64,000 nt of DNA from Deltaproteobacteria bacterium RIFCSPHIGHO2_02_FULL_40_28. GTDB taxonomy: Bacteria > UBA10199 > 2-12-FULL-40-28. The position numbers were made by a program, and so were the translations under genes. The notes under the pieces are model-generated. The model worked only from the letters and a program-made list of their open reading frames with translations, was not told the origin of the DNA and did not search any database. Below are positions 16,510 to 25,704 of the stretch, piece after piece. Location of the stretch: the NCBI GenBank assembly GCA_001798135.1, contig MGRJ01000023.1:62001-126000 (forward strand). Direction: 5' to 3'. How positions within the stretch are numbered: position 1 is the first letter of the stretch; the number at the start of each line of letters is the position of its first letter.

Positions 16510-17642
16510 TTTTTATCCACTTCAAAGATTTTTGGAAAGCGTGTGAGTTGCTCAAACCCTGTTTTTGTTACGTACACATCGTCTTCTAATCTTATTCCCC
16601 CATGTTTTTTATAATACAATCCAGGTTCGATGGTGATGACATTTCCTTTTTTAAGCAGGGATCCCCTGCCCGAGATAGAAGGAGCCTCATGGATATCAAG
16701 TCCTAGCCCATGCCCGGTAGAATGGATAAAACCCTCCATCCTGCCATGAACTTTGCCTGTTTTAAATCCGGAGTGTTCTAAATGCAAAGTTGCAGTTTTA
16801 TGAAGCAGGCTAGAATCAATGCCGGGCTTTATTTTTTTCATGGCCATTTCGTTAGCTTTTTTTACGGCGGCATACATTTTTTTGACCACATTGCTTGGTT
16901 TGCCTTTAACGAAAGTACGGGTGACATCGGCAAAATAACGTGAGTGTGAATCGCGTGGAAAAATATCAAAAATGATGGGTTGATGAGGAAAAATGGCGCC
17001 TGCCCCCTCATGATGAGGAAGGGAAGATTGTACCCCAGAGGATACAATAGTATGCTGGGCTACGCAGCCTGCTTCCATTAGTTCTGTATTGATGATTTTT
17101 TTTAAAAGTTCAGAAGTGACCACTTCTTTTCCATGATAAATCCGATTTTTTTTAATGGTGGATTTTTGTAAAAAAATCACAACTTTGGCGAGTACATTTT
17201 CTACTTTACGAATAACAGAAATAATTTGTTTTTTTTGAAGATCATTTTTAATCAATCGTTCTTGATAAAAAGGATCAGGCCCAATAATTAGTTTGTAACC
17301 CAACCCCGTTAAAGCTGCATAATAACGAGCGGAGAAAGTGGCCGGAACTTCAATTTTTTTAACCCCTCTTTTTTTAAATAAAAAATCAACAACCTTGGCA
17401 TAGGGTGGAAAATTTTCAGGATATTTTTTTTGAGAGATTTGTTTAGAAATGTGGGTGAGAGAAAAAAAATGATGCACGTTTGCAGTTAGTTTAGCTCGAT
17501 CGATTTCCAAATCAGATAAAACCAGTGATTTTTTACCACCCATTTCAAAAAAAATAACGGAATCTGGGACAATAAATTGAGTAGCATAGAAGAGGTTAGA
17601 ATCTTCCTCAGAGGAAGCAATGATCAATTTAGCTAAAGTCAT
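16506..17642 (-). CDS. M24 family metallopeptidase (Xaa-Pro peptidase)
   Basis: This 378-residue pita-bread-fold peptidase probably removes amino acids preceding proline in peptides. The two-domain layout is normal: a creatinase-like N-terminal domain to about residue 150, then the M24 domain with IFDIFPRDSHSRYFADVTRTF (metal aspartates), HSTGHGLGLDIHEAPSI (metal histidine), VITIEPGLYY and GIRLEDDVYVT (metal glutamates). All five metal ligands appear present. It follows the aldolase gene by 12 bp on the same strand. The exact substrate class (PepP/PepQ type) cannot be assigned. Confidence 0.92.
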   Translation of the reverse strand: MTLAKLIIASSEEDSNLFYATQFIVPDSVIFFEMGGKKSLVLSDLEIDRAKLTANVHHFFSLTHISKQISQKKYPENFPPYAKVVDFLFKKRGVKKIEVPATFSARYYAALTGLGYKLIIGPDPFYQERLIKNDLQKKQIISVIRKVENVLAKVVIFLQKSTIKKNRIYHGKEVVTSELLKKIINTELMEAGCVAQHTIVSSGVQSSLPHHEGAGAIFPHQPIIFDIFPRDSHSRYFADVTRTFVKGKPSNVVKKMYAAVKKANEMAMKKIKPGIDSSLLHKTATLHLEHSGFKTGKVHGRMEGFIHSTGHGLGLDIHEAPSISGRGSLLKKGNVITIEPGLYYKKHGGIRLEDDVYVTKTGFEQLTRFPKIFEVDKN

Positions 17643-17654
17643 GTGGGTTTCTTT

Positions 17655-18647
17655 TTAATTTTTCCAGGACTTGGCTCCACGATCAAGTATTTCATTTAAG
17701 GCTTTAATATTTTGAACCCCACGACCTTCAAGCCAATCTTCAAAAGCTTTGAGTCCCTTGGTTGCATAAATGGGAATGCCATCTTTCCATGTAGCTCTGC
17801 CACACAAAACCCCATTAAAATTAGTTTTTGCCTCAATGGCTAACTCTAAGCTTTCACGAAATTCCTCATCAGAAACACCAGCGGATAGATAAATATAGGG
17901 AAGTTTTGTAACCGCAACAGCTTCTCGGAAAAATCTTTTGGCTTCATCGATGGTATAGGCAGCCTCACCTTTGGCACACTTAGCTCCTTTAACAAATTGC
18001 ATATTTACAGGAATTTCTATTTTAAGAACATCCACCCCATACTTAGGTTTTGAAAATTCTTCTATGCTCTTTTTAACAATCATGGGTTTCTTTTTAGCAT
18101 ATTCGATTCCTTTTTGATCTTCGTTTCCAGTTGGATAACCCACAAATTCCAGGAAAAATGGAATTTGATGATACGCACATTCAGCCCCAATTCTTTCTAC
18201 CCAGGCATGTTTAATTTCATTAATTTTAGATTCTTCAAAGGGAGTATAGTACAAAAGAATTTTAACGGCATTGGCTCCCACCTCTACTGTTTTAGAGACT
18301 GTCCAAGTTGGAATTAAAAGGGGCACGCGTCCTGGAGTTGTTTGATCATACCCTGTAGCTTCATAGGAAAGAATTAAACCTGCATGTTTGGCTTTTTGTT
18401 TGGTGGCAGGAAGTCCAAATTCGGGATCTAACAGCACAGCTGAGGCATGAGGAGTTAACACCTTGGTAACAGCTGTCTTAAATTCTTCCATCATGTGCGG
18501 GCTAATTTCAGAAGAAGGGACCCCTTTTTTTTCTGCAATAGATTTTTTGAGAGAGCCTCTTTGGTCCATGGCTGCCGCGGCAATAATACCCTTTGGGGTT
18601 GAAAGTTTTTCTAAATGCTCACGTTTTTTACCAATTAATTGGGTCAT
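17655..18647 (-). CDS. LacD/DeoC-type class I aldolase (tagatose-bisphosphate aldolase family)
   Basis: This 330-residue TIM-barrel protein resembles LacD tagatose-1,6-bisphosphate aldolases: AAAAMDQRGSLKKSI near residue 25, LLDPEFGLPA near 72, VGANAVKILLYY near 122, VDVLKIEIPVN near 200 with the likely Schiff-base lysine, and YIYLSAGVSDEEF near 250. No other tagatose or galactose genes accompany it, so it may act as a general sugar-bisphosphate aldolase, possibly in glycolysis. It is the first gene of a two-gene minus-strand unit with the M24 peptidase. Confidence 0.85.
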   Translation of the reverse strand: MTQLIGKKREHLEKLSTPKGIIAAAAMDQRGSLKKSIAEKKGVPSSEISPHMMEEFKTAVTKVLTPHASAVLLDPEFGLPATKQKAKHAGLILSYEATGYDQTTPGRVPLLIPTWTVSKTVEVGANAVKILLYYTPFEESKINEIKHAWVERIGAECAYHQIPFFLEFVGYPTGNEDQKGIEYAKKKPMIVKKSIEEFSKPKYGVDVLKIEIPVNMQFVKGAKCAKGEAAYTIDEAKRFFREAVAVTKLPYIYLSAGVSDEEFRESLELAIEAKTNFNGVLCGRATWKDGIPIYATKGLKAFEDWLEGRGVQNIKALNEILDRGAKSWKN

Positions 18648-18706
18648 AAATGCTCCTTTATTACGATGGGATTACTTAAGAAAAAAAAGGGAGAAATGCA
18701 AGTGTC

Positions 18707-20236
18707 TCATTTTTTCTTGTAAATCACCACCCCTTCAATGCTTTGGAAGGGTTGGTAGTTCATGTTTAAATACCGCCATAAGTCGGGGTACAAACTTGGA
18801 GGAAATTTTTTGTAATCATGAAGATTGGCAGGAGAAGTATCCACAAAATAAGTGGGAGGATTTTTAAAATCTTCCCAAAAGTCATTCCAGGCTTCCGTGC
18901 GTACAAAGGGGGTAGTATCAAAATGAGGTGTACGAGAAAGTTCTGAACCAGGCATGCGCCCTGTTAAGAGGTCGGTCCAAAGAAAACGTGACATGCTGGA
19001 TCTTTCTGCATGAAAATAAATAGCTGTAGCAAAACCCCAAACAAAAAGAGTGTCTGTTTGATGAGTATGATTTTTAATCCATTCTCCAATTCTTTGTTGT
19101 TGAAAAAGTTGATCATCAGGAAAAAGTTGATCAATGGATTTGTAATTGGCTCTTACAGTCCAAAACAATACGGTAGGAATTACCATCAGGCTTATTACCC
19201 AGTTAAAAGCCTTAACTGAAGAAAAAGTTGTAATGACAAAACCAGCCAAAAGAGTGGCAGCAGGGAGTAGTTGAATAAAATAATGCCCATAAAATCGTCC
19301 CCCCGTAGCAATAGGGATAAAACTTAAAAAAAACCAAAGAACTACAAAGATGATTTCAGGTGGTTTTTTTTCTTTTCGAACCCGAATAAAAAAGAATCCA
19401 CATAAAATCCAAAGAAGGATGGTAGAAAGAAAAAACCCGCCACCCTTAGTTAGAAAATTTTTAAAGAAAAAAACGGTTTTTTTTCCTCCTTCAATGTAGT
19501 TTACACTTCCTTGAAGACTGTAATGAACATAGTCAGATAAAACTCCTGTCATTTTAAACCAAAGAATCATCAGAAAAACAGGAGCTATAAACCCCAATAA
19601 AAAAAACAGATATTTTCTTAAAAGCAGGGGCATTTTTTCTTTAAGAAGTACTACCAAAAAGAGAGCATGTAGAAAAACAATCACAATTTGAATGCCTGCC
19701 TGGTATTTAAACAGAAAGGCTACAGAAGCCAGGAAACCTGCTAAAAGAGAATAGAGTTTTTCTTTTTCTTTCAAACTTTTAAGCCAATAAAGAGAAGAAA
19801 AAACCAGTGGGGCTATCATAATAGATGTAATGCTTGTGGCTAAAAACTTTGGCACATAAGTTGTTGAAAAAACAATGTAGAATAAAGCTCCCCACATGCC
19901 CGCTTGAGAGTTTTTCATCGTAAGAGCAATGCGATAAATTCCAAAAGCTACCAAAAAAGAAATAAGCATGTGCATCACATGCACACCATTCATGTTGTAT
20001 TTCCCAAAAAGCATAAAACAAATTTTATAAAAATAATAAATGAGCGGTGGTTTGGTATCGACACTATCTTTGTAAGGGAGCCCTCCTTCCATTAAGGTAT
20101 GAGCAAAGCCAGCAAACTGAGATTCATCAACATCGAGAAAAGTATAAAAAAAACAAGGGAGATGAAGGAGAAAATTAAGAATGAAAAGAAGAATAAAAAA
20201 GTGTTTTGGTTTGGTAAAAAGCCAATCTGTTTTCAT
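18707..20236 (-). CDS. GT39/ArnT-like membrane glycosyltransferase
   Basis: This protein of about 509 residues has roughly ten transmembrane helices in the first 370 residues. The first periplasmic loop, DVDESQFAGFAHTLMEGG followed by PYKDSVDTKPPLIYYFYK, carries the acidic residues and KPPL motif typical of polyprenol-phosphate-sugar transferases of the ArnT/PMT superfamily. It would transfer a lipid-linked sugar to an envelope acceptor outside the inner membrane. I start at 20236, where ATGA overlaps the stop of the upstream serine hydrolase. The linkage with LD-carboxypeptidase and a penicillin-binding-like hydrolase suggests a cell envelope role. Substrate unknown. Confidence 0.85.
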   Translation of the reverse strand: MKTDWLFTKPKHFFILLFILNFLLHLPCFFYTFLDVDESQFAGFAHTLMEGGLPYKDSVDTKPPLIYYFYKICFMLFGKYNMNGVHVMHMLISFLVAFGIYRIALTMKNSQAGMWGALFYIVFSTTYVPKFLATSITSIMIAPLVFSSLYWLKSLKEKEKLYSLLAGFLASVAFLFKYQAGIQIVIVFLHALFLVVLLKEKMPLLLRKYLFFLLGFIAPVFLMILWFKMTGVLSDYVHYSLQGSVNYIEGGKKTVFFFKNFLTKGGGFFLSTILLWILCGFFFIRVRKEKKPPEIIFVVLWFFLSFIPIATGGRFYGHYFIQLLPAATLLAGFVITTFSSVKAFNWVISLMVIPTVLFWTVRANYKSIDQLFPDDQLFQQQRIGEWIKNHTHQTDTLFVWGFATAIYFHAERSSMSRFLWTDLLTGRMPGSELSRTPHFDTTPFVRTEAWNDFWEDFKNPPTYFVDTSPANLHDYKKFPPSLYPDLWRYLNMNYQPFQSIEGVVIYKKK

Positions 20237-21273
20237 GTAGAAATAAGTGTCTCCCAAATCAGGTTATGAATCATAGGTCTAAATATTTTAATATTTTCAT
20301 TTTGACGTGTAGGGCATACACGATTAGTCAAAAGAATGATTTTTAAATTTTGGATAGGATCCCACCAAAAAGAACAACCCGAGTAGCCTAAGTGTCCCAC
20401 AGAAATTGACGAAAAATATTTTCCTGAAGATGAATTTTTGCTGGGTGTATCAAAACCAAGTGTGAAAAACGGGAGGGAGAGATCCCTTGTTTTTGGTACC
20501 TCGAGATATTTTTTAGTAAGGTCATTTTTATTATCCAATGCATCTAAAAAAGTAAGGATATCTTTTGCAGTGGAAAAAAGGCCTGCATGTCCAGCCGCAC
20601 CTCCCAGGGCCCAAGCGTTTTCATCCATAACAACACCTTGAATTAATTGTTTTCTCCAGGAACATTTTTCTGTTGGGACGCATTGAGAAGGATTGGGAGA
20701 AAAAGAGGTATTTTTTAAGTTTAAGGGTTTTGCAATCTGTTCCAGGAAAATATCGTCCAAATTTTTTTGGTAAACTTTTTCTAAAACAAACCCAAGTAAC
20801 ATATATCCCAAATCGCTATAGATTATTTTTTTTTCTGGCGGGTATAGAAGAGGAATAGCAGCAAGTAAGGTTAAATATTTTTCTTTGTTTTCTTTTCGGT
20901 TAATTTTTTGTGTGGGATTAAAATTTTTATAGAAGGGTTTCCATGCAGGCAACCCTGAACTATGATTTAAAAGATGCATGAGCGTAATTTTTTGCCATTT
21001 TTTTTCAGGAAAAAAGGAAGCAAGTGAGTCTTTAATGTTAACCAGTTTTTGATCCCCGGCCCTCATAAACAGGACAGCCACAAAGGGTTTTGTTAATGAA
21101 GCAATATCAAATAAACTTTCTGGAGTTATTTTTTTATCCGGCGTTTCACTTGTTACAAACCCGTAAGTTTTTTCAAAGATGATTTTATTTTTAAATTGAA
21201 CCAAAAGTGATGCTCCTGGGAAAACATTGCCAATAGAGGCTATAAAGGCATCGTCAATGGAGGAGTGCGTCAT
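20233..21273 (-). CDS. Serine hydrolase of the class C beta-lactamase/penicillin-binding family
   Basis: This protein of about 346 residues has the catalytic S-x-x-K in FDIASLTKPFVAV near residue 75, the tyrosine motif IIYSDLGYMLLG near residue 150 and a late GHLGYSGCSFWWDP segment in place of the KTG box. The fold is that of esterase/beta-lactamase-like D-Ala-D-Ala peptidases (Pfam Beta-lactamase). No signal peptide is obvious, so it may be cytoplasmic. I start at ATG 21273, just after the LD-carboxypeptidase stop at 21275. Position between ldcA and a GT39-like gene suggests a peptidoglycan recycling or envelope role. Confidence 0.88.
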   Translation of the reverse strand: MTHSSIDDAFIASIGNVFPGASLLVQFKNKIIFEKTYGFVTSETPDKKITPESLFDIASLTKPFVAVLFMRAGDQKLVNIKDSLASFFPEKKWQKITLMHLLNHSSGLPAWKPFYKNFNPTQKINRKENKEKYLTLLAAIPLLYPPEKKIIYSDLGYMLLGFVLEKVYQKNLDDIFLEQIAKPLNLKNTSFSPNPSQCVPTEKCSWRKQLIQGVVMDENAWALGGAAGHAGLFSTAKDILTFLDALDNKNDLTKKYLEVPKTRDLSLPFFTLGFDTPSKNSSSGKYFSSISVGHLGYSGCSFWWDPIQNLKIILLTNRVCPTRQNENIKIFRPMIHNLIWETLIST

Positions 21274-21274
21274 A

Positions 21275-22183
21275 TTATTTTTCAAGACAAGGGGCTTCCA
21301 AAAATTCCAAGCATTTTTTATCTGCATCCAGGGAAACTTTTACTCCTAAGGGAATGGTGAGTTTAGTTTCTCCATGCCCGATAGGAAAATTATAAACAAT
21401 GGGTCCTTTAAAATGATGCAGAGCATTCTTAAATGCTTCTAGGTAAGCCAGTGTATCGGCCCCATTTACAAAATTACCAAAAACAATTCCTCTTACTTTT
21501 TTAAGCTTGTTGGCTAAAACAAGTTGGGTTAAAAGCCGGTCTACTGCATAGGGCTTTTCGTTGGTGTCTTCTAGAAATAAAATTTTATCATCAGTGTTTA
21601 TTTCGTAGGATGTTCCAAGAGAAGAACATACCAAACTTAAACACCCTCCAACAAGCACACCCTCTGTTTGTCCCGACTTAATAGTATGAGCTTGCCTTGA
21701 AATAAGCAGTTCTGGTTTTTGACTATTTGTTAATGCCGCATAAAGAGATTTTTGTGTTGCTTCATTGAGATTGATAGAAAGATCCTTGGCTACCACAGGC
21801 CCGTAAAAAGTAATCCACCCATATTTTTGATACAAATGAATTAAAAGCAGAGTAATATCCGAATAACCCAAAATAATTTTAGGTTTGGTTTGGAGTGAAC
21901 GATAATCAATTTGAGGCAAGATACGCAATAGCCCATAACCTCCTCTTGCAAAAAGGAGAGCCTTTACAGCAGGATTTTCGAGGTGGTCAAAAAGTTCATC
22001 AATGCGTCTTTCATCGGAGCCAGCCAGATAGAAATTTTTTTCGAAAATATCATCTCGATAAATGACTTTAAACCCCATATTCTGTAAAACAAGAACTCCT
22101 TTTAAAAATTCTTCGCGATCAAAAGGAGAGGAGGGGGCTGCAATGGCTATTGTATCGCCAGGTTTGAGAACACATGGTTTCAT
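21275..22183 (-). CDS. ldcA: Muramoyltetrapeptide LD-carboxypeptidase (S66 family)
   Basis: This protein of about 302 residues cleaves the terminal D-Ala from cytoplasmic murein tetrapeptides. The nucleophilic serine lies in IILGYSDITLLLIH near residue 106, preceded by FARGGYGLLRILPQID; the glutamate in ILFLEDTNEKPYAVDRLL near 200 and the histidine in FPIGHGETKLTIPLG near 273 complete the Ser-Glu-His triad. I start at ATG 22183; the longer frame begins with TTG and is unlikely. It is divergent from the pdh operon and heads a unit with the serine hydrolase and glycosyltransferase. Confidence 0.93.
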   Translation of the reverse strand: MKPCVLKPGDTIAIAAPSSPFDREEFLKGVLVLQNMGFKVIYRDDIFEKNFYLAGSDERRIDELFDHLENPAVKALLFARGGYGLLRILPQIDYRSLQTKPKIILGYSDITLLLIHLYQKYGWITFYGPVVAKDLSINLNEATQKSLYAALTNSQKPELLISRQAHTIKSGQTEGVLVGGCLSLVCSSLGTSYEINTDDKILFLEDTNEKPYAVDRLLTQLVLANKLKKVRGIVFGNFVNGADTLAYLEAFKNALHHFKGPIVYNFPIGHGETKLTIPLGVKVSLDADKKCLEFLEAPCLEK

Positions 22184-22251
22184 GAAGATTAAAATCAGAT
22201 TATTAAAATTACCTTTGCCAATCAATGGTTATCTTTTAAAATAACAAGAGG

Positions 22252-23235
22252 ATGGAGCAACTGACTAAAAAACAGCATTTAGAGCTTTACCGGTATTTAA
22301 GGCTAACCCGTGCCCTCGAAGATTGGATTTTCTATATTTGTGCCAATCAAAACCCACAAAAACCTCTGATTATTGGAAAGGGATATCTTTCAACAGGTCA
22401 GGAAGCAACCTCCATTGGAGCAGCCTATGCTTTGGAAAAAGAAGATTGGATTGCCCAATCTCATCGTGATTTTGGGGCACTTCTCATCCGTGGGTTAACC
22501 CCCAGAGAGCTTTTGTTGCAATATTTTAGTAAAGAAACAGGCCCTACCAAGGGAAGGGATGCCAATGTTCATTTAGGGCATACTGGGAAACATGTTTTAG
22601 GCTTTATTTCTCATATGGGAGCCATGGTTCCAGTGGCAAATGGAGTTGCTTTTGCCATGAAATACAAAAAGAAGAAAGCCTGTATCCTTGCTTTTTTTGG
22701 TGATGGGGCTTCTTCCCAGGGGATTGTTCATGAAGCCATGAATTATGCAGCGGTATTCAAACTCCCTGTAGTTTTTATTTGTAATAATAATCGTTGGGCT
22801 ATTTCCACTCCCTTAGAAGAACAAATGGCTATCAAAAATGTGGCAGATCGCGGGGCTAGTTATGGCATGCCAGGAGTGATTTGTGACGGCAATAAGGTGG
22901 AGGAAGTGTATCAAACTGTTTTAAAGGCCGTACGCCTTGCTAAAAAAGGGGGCGGACCAACTTTAGTGGAATGTAAAACCATGCGTATGTCTGGGCATGG
23001 AACCCATGATCGAGCTAAATATGTTTCTGATCAAGAAATTGCATCTTGGAAAAAGAAAGATCCCATCATGCATCATGAGAAATTATTAAAAAAACTAGGC
23101 TATGCAGATGAAGCTTATTTTAAAAAAATAATTGCAGAGGTTAAATCTGAAGTAGAAGAAGCCACCCAATGGGCTAAAAACCAAGCGGATCCCAGTATTC
23201 AAAACCAATTAGAAGATGTTTTTGCGAGGTCTTAG
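22252..23235 (+). CDS. pdhA: Pyruvate dehydrogenase E1 component, alpha subunit
   Basis: This 327-residue ThDP-dependent subunit decarboxylates pyruvate (or a related 2-oxo acid) together with the beta subunit. The ThDP/Mg motif is ILAFFGDGASSQGIVHEAMN...NN near residues 147-180, and the phosphorylation-loop region SGHGTHDRAKYVSDQE is near 248. The Shine-Dalgarno-like AAGAGG abuts the ATG with no spacer, which is unusual, but family alignment supports this start. The beta gene starts at the next base, so the two are co-expressed. Acetoin or branched-chain 2-oxoacid dehydrogenase is an alternative. Confidence 0.9.
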   Translation: MEQLTKKQHLELYRYLRLTRALEDWIFYICANQNPQKPLIIGKGYLSTGQEATSIGAAYALEKEDWIAQSHRDFGALLIRGLTPRELLLQYFSKETGPTKGRDANVHLGHTGKHVLGFISHMGAMVPVANGVAFAMKYKKKKACILAFFGDGASSQGIVHEAMNYAAVFKLPVVFICNNNRWAISTPLEEQMAIKNVADRGASYGMPGVICDGNKVEEVYQTVLKAVRLAKKGGGPTLVECKTMRMSGHGTHDRAKYVSDQEIASWKKKDPIMHHEKLLKKLGYADEAYFKKIIAEVKSEVEEATQWAKNQADPSIQNQLEDVFARS

Positions 23236-24213
23236 ATGAGTCGAAGTTTATACTATGCCGATGCTATTCGTGAAGCTTTAAGGCAATGCATGCAAGAAGA
23301 TGGTGATGTTTATATTTTTGGTGAGGATGTGGCTCTTTATGGTGGTGTTTTTGGAGTTACGAAAGATTTGTTTCATGAATTTGGTCCTAAAAGGGTACGT
23401 AATACTCCTCTTTCAGAGGGGGCAATTTTAGGTGAGGCTATTGGAGCTGCAGTGTATGGTTTAAGACCAGTCCCCGAAATTCAATTTTCAGATTTTTTAA
23501 CAACAGCCATGTCTCCTTTGGTGGATATTATGGCCACTTATCATTATCGGGTAGGCACAAAGCTGCCTATTACCATTCGTGCTCCATCAGGTGGTGCTCT
23601 TCGTATTGGACATTTTCATTCCAAATGTTTGGAAGCCTGGTTTGTACATACCCCTGGGCTTAAAGTGGTTGTTCCTTCTACAGCTTACGATGCCAAGGGT
23701 TTGTTAGTTTCTTCTATTCGAGATAATAATCCTGTTTTATTTTTAGAACAGAAAAAACTTTATCGTGAAATTAAAGATGAAGTTCCAGAAGAGATTTACG
23801 ATATTCCTTTAGGTCAGGCCATTATTAGAACCGAAGGTTCTCATATTACTTTGGTTACTTATGGAAGCCCTACTTACTTGGCGTTGAAAGCCGCAGCTCT
23901 ATTACAAAAGGAAGGAATTGAGTTAGAAGTGATTGATCTTCGAACTATCTATCCCTTCGACAAAGAAACACTCAAAAAGTCTTTTTCAAAAACAAATCGT
24001 GTGATTATTCTTCATGAGGCTGTCAAAATTGCTGGATTTGGGGCAGAGCTTGCTGCTTTTTTTGCTGAGGAATGTTTTGAATACATGGCTGCCCCCATTA
24101 TGAGGCTGGGAGCCTTGCATACCCCCATTCCTACCAATCCTGTTTTAGAAGATCACTACTTGCCTAGCTTGCAAGATATTCTTGATGCCGCTAGGGGTTT
24201 AATGAAATACTAA
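23236..24213 (+). CDS. pdhB: Pyruvate dehydrogenase E1 component, beta subunit
   Basis: This 325-residue partner of the alpha subunit has the transketolase-like pyrimidine domain (VYIFGEDVALYGGVFGVTKD, NTPLSEGAILGEAIGAA with the catalytic glutamate, and EIQFSDFLTTAMSPLVD) and the C-terminal transketolase domain (LEVIDLRTIYPFDKETLKKS). Length is standard. Its stop overlaps the E2 start by one base. The pair could act on pyruvate or on other 2-oxoacids; the sequence alone does not decide. Confidence 0.92.
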   Translation: MSRSLYYADAIREALRQCMQEDGDVYIFGEDVALYGGVFGVTKDLFHEFGPKRVRNTPLSEGAILGEAIGAAVYGLRPVPEIQFSDFLTTAMSPLVDIMATYHYRVGTKLPITIRAPSGGALRIGHFHSKCLEAWFVHTPGLKVVVPSTAYDAKGLLVSSIRDNNPVLFLEQKKLYREIKDEVPEEIYDIPLGQAIIRTEGSHITLVTYGSPTYLALKAAALLQKEGIELEVIDLRTIYPFDKETLKKSFSKTNRVIILHEAVKIAGFGAELAAFFAEECFEYMAAPIMRLGALHTPIPTNPVLEDHYLPSLQDILDAARGLMKY

Positions 24214-25235
24214 TGGCTATGAAAATCTATCTTACCATGCCTCAACCCGGTGAAACCATTATCGAAGGCACTCTTGTGCGTTGGTTAGTTTTAAGCGGGG
24301 CGGGAGTTAAAGAAGGAAAGCCTATTGTAGAGCTTGAAACCGAAAAAGCCTTGTTTGAATATGAGTCTCCCTTTGAAGGAGTGTTTATTGAAGCTTTGTA
24401 TCAGGCAGGTGAAGTTGTTGCCGTAGGTGAACCCATTGCAATTTTTGAAGTAAGTGATGCCAAGGCAAAAACTTATTTGATGTTAGGCATTGGTCGTGAA
24501 GTTGGAAAAGAAGAGATTAAAAAAGAAAAAATAAAAAAAGAGGCAAAAAAGATTTCACAGCCCACATCTTCTCAAGAAAACATAGTAACCTGTTCTCCTG
24601 TAAGGCTTCGTATTGCTGATAATATGGTGCTTTCCAAAAAGACCATTCCTCATGCTCATACCTCGGTATCAGTAGATGTAACCCGATTGGTTTCTTATCG
24701 CGAACAATTAAAAGCCAAAAAAGAAAAGGTTCCCAGTTTTGTTTCTTTGGTTTTTCCCTCTCTTAAAAAGGCCGTTGCTGCCCATCCTTTGGTTAATTCT
24801 TCACTGCGAGGAAAAGAAATTGTACTTCATCAAGAATTAAATCTGGGTATTGCTGTGGGAACAGAAAAAGGTTTGTTTGTTCCCGTTGTTTCTCATGCCC
24901 ACAATTTGGATCTTGATGCTTTTGATAACACCTTAAAAACACTGATTCAAAAGGCACATGATGGAAATTTAACCGTGGATGATTTAAGGGAAGCCACTTT
25001 TACTTTCAATAATTTTGGATCTTATGGAACAGATTGGGGAGTTCAAATTGTACTGCCACCTCAGGTGAGTATTTTAGGTATGGGGCGTATTTTAAAGCGC
25101 CCCTGGGTGGTGGGGGATGCCATTGTTCCTCGTTTTATTTGTGATTTAAGTATGGCCTTTGATCACCGTGTGATGGATGGGAGGGAAGCGGGCCTTTTTT
25201 TAACAGATTTAAGAAAATCTTTGGAAAATTTTTGA
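24213..25235 (+). CDS. pdhC: Dihydrolipoamide acyltransferase (E2), short form
   Basis: This 340-residue acyltransferase has an N-terminal lipoyl domain (residues 5-82) with the lipoylated lysine in ELETEKALFEYESPFEG, a charged Lys/Glu linker (about 95-120) and a catalytic domain from about 128 to the end. The catalytic histidine motif is FDHRVMDGREAG near residue 316. I see no peripheral-subunit-binding domain between the linker and the catalytic domain, where most E2 proteins bind E1 and E3. No E3 (lipoamide dehydrogenase) gene follows. It overlaps pdhB by one base. Confidence 0.9.
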   Translation: MAMKIYLTMPQPGETIIEGTLVRWLVLSGAGVKEGKPIVELETEKALFEYESPFEGVFIEALYQAGEVVAVGEPIAIFEVSDAKAKTYLMLGIGREVGKEEIKKEKIKKEAKKISQPTSSQENIVTCSPVRLRIADNMVLSKKTIPHAHTSVSVDVTRLVSYREQLKAKKEKVPSFVSLVFPSLKKAVAAHPLVNSSLRGKEIVLHQELNLGIAVGTEKGLFVPVVSHAHNLDLDAFDNTLKTLIQKAHDGNLTVDDLREATFTFNNFGSYGTDWGVQIVLPPQVSILGMGRILKRPWVVGDAIVPRFICDLSMAFDHRVMDGREAGLFLTDLRKSLENF

Positions 25236-25282
25236 GCCACCAGGAGATTATAAAAACTCCATTTGTTTGTGATCTTTTTTAA

Positions 25283-25297
25283 CCTGAAGCCTTCAGG
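25283..25297. repeat. Short inverted repeat between pdh operon and HEPN gene
   Basis: CCTGAAG and CTTCAGG are separated by one base just after a run of T (25273-25280), in the gap between the convergent E2 and HEPN genes. It may help terminate transcription of one or both, but the loop is too small for an ordinary terminator hairpin. Confidence 0.3.
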
Positions 25298-25299
25298 GA

Positions 25300-25704
25300 T
25301 TAGGGAATGTGTTTTTCGGCCCAGTTTTTAAAACGGGCAACCTTTTCGGCAAATTGCCGCGCCTCGCTTTCCTTGAAACGGCGTGGCTCATATTCGATTT
25401 CATGTTTTTGATTCAAAATATCTGCTAGTCGCGTAGCATTTTTTTTCCCATCGGACGTCGGATCAGCTTGGATCAATAACCGGACTGAATCTTGATGCAT
25501 TTTACTAGTGCTCCGTAACCCCAGGCGAAAGACGCAGAGGGCGTCATTGATGCTGATGGCTGCATGGACGCCATTTAAAAGAACGGCGTCCCACTCGCGA
25601 TCGCTCAAGCACGTATTCATCACATTAAAAAATTGATCAGATTTTTCCTGATACGATTTATAGTTGTTTTTTGAAACCGCTGTCGTCTTAACCGTTTTTG
25701 TCAT
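25300..25704 (-). CDS. HEPN-domain protein, partner of a nucleotidyltransferase
   Basis: This 134-residue helical protein has the look of a HEPN domain: NVMNTCLSDREWDAVLLNGVHAAISINDALC, then SVRLLIQADPTSDGK and a final helix ARQFAEKVARFKNWAEKHI. The RX4-6H ribonuclease motif of toxic HEPN proteins is not obvious. It overlaps the upstream MNT gene by 17 bp, the standard arrangement of MNT/HEPN toxin-antitoxin pairs, in which the nucleotidyltransferase AMPylates the HEPN toxin. Whether this HEPN is an active RNase cannot be told from sequence. Confidence 0.75.
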   Translation of the reverse strand: MTKTVKTTAVSKNNYKSYQEKSDQFFNVMNTCLSDREWDAVLLNGVHAAISINDALCVFRLGLRSTSKMHQDSVRLLIQADPTSDGKKNATRLADILNQKHEIEYEPRRFKESEARQFAEKVARFKNWAEKHIP

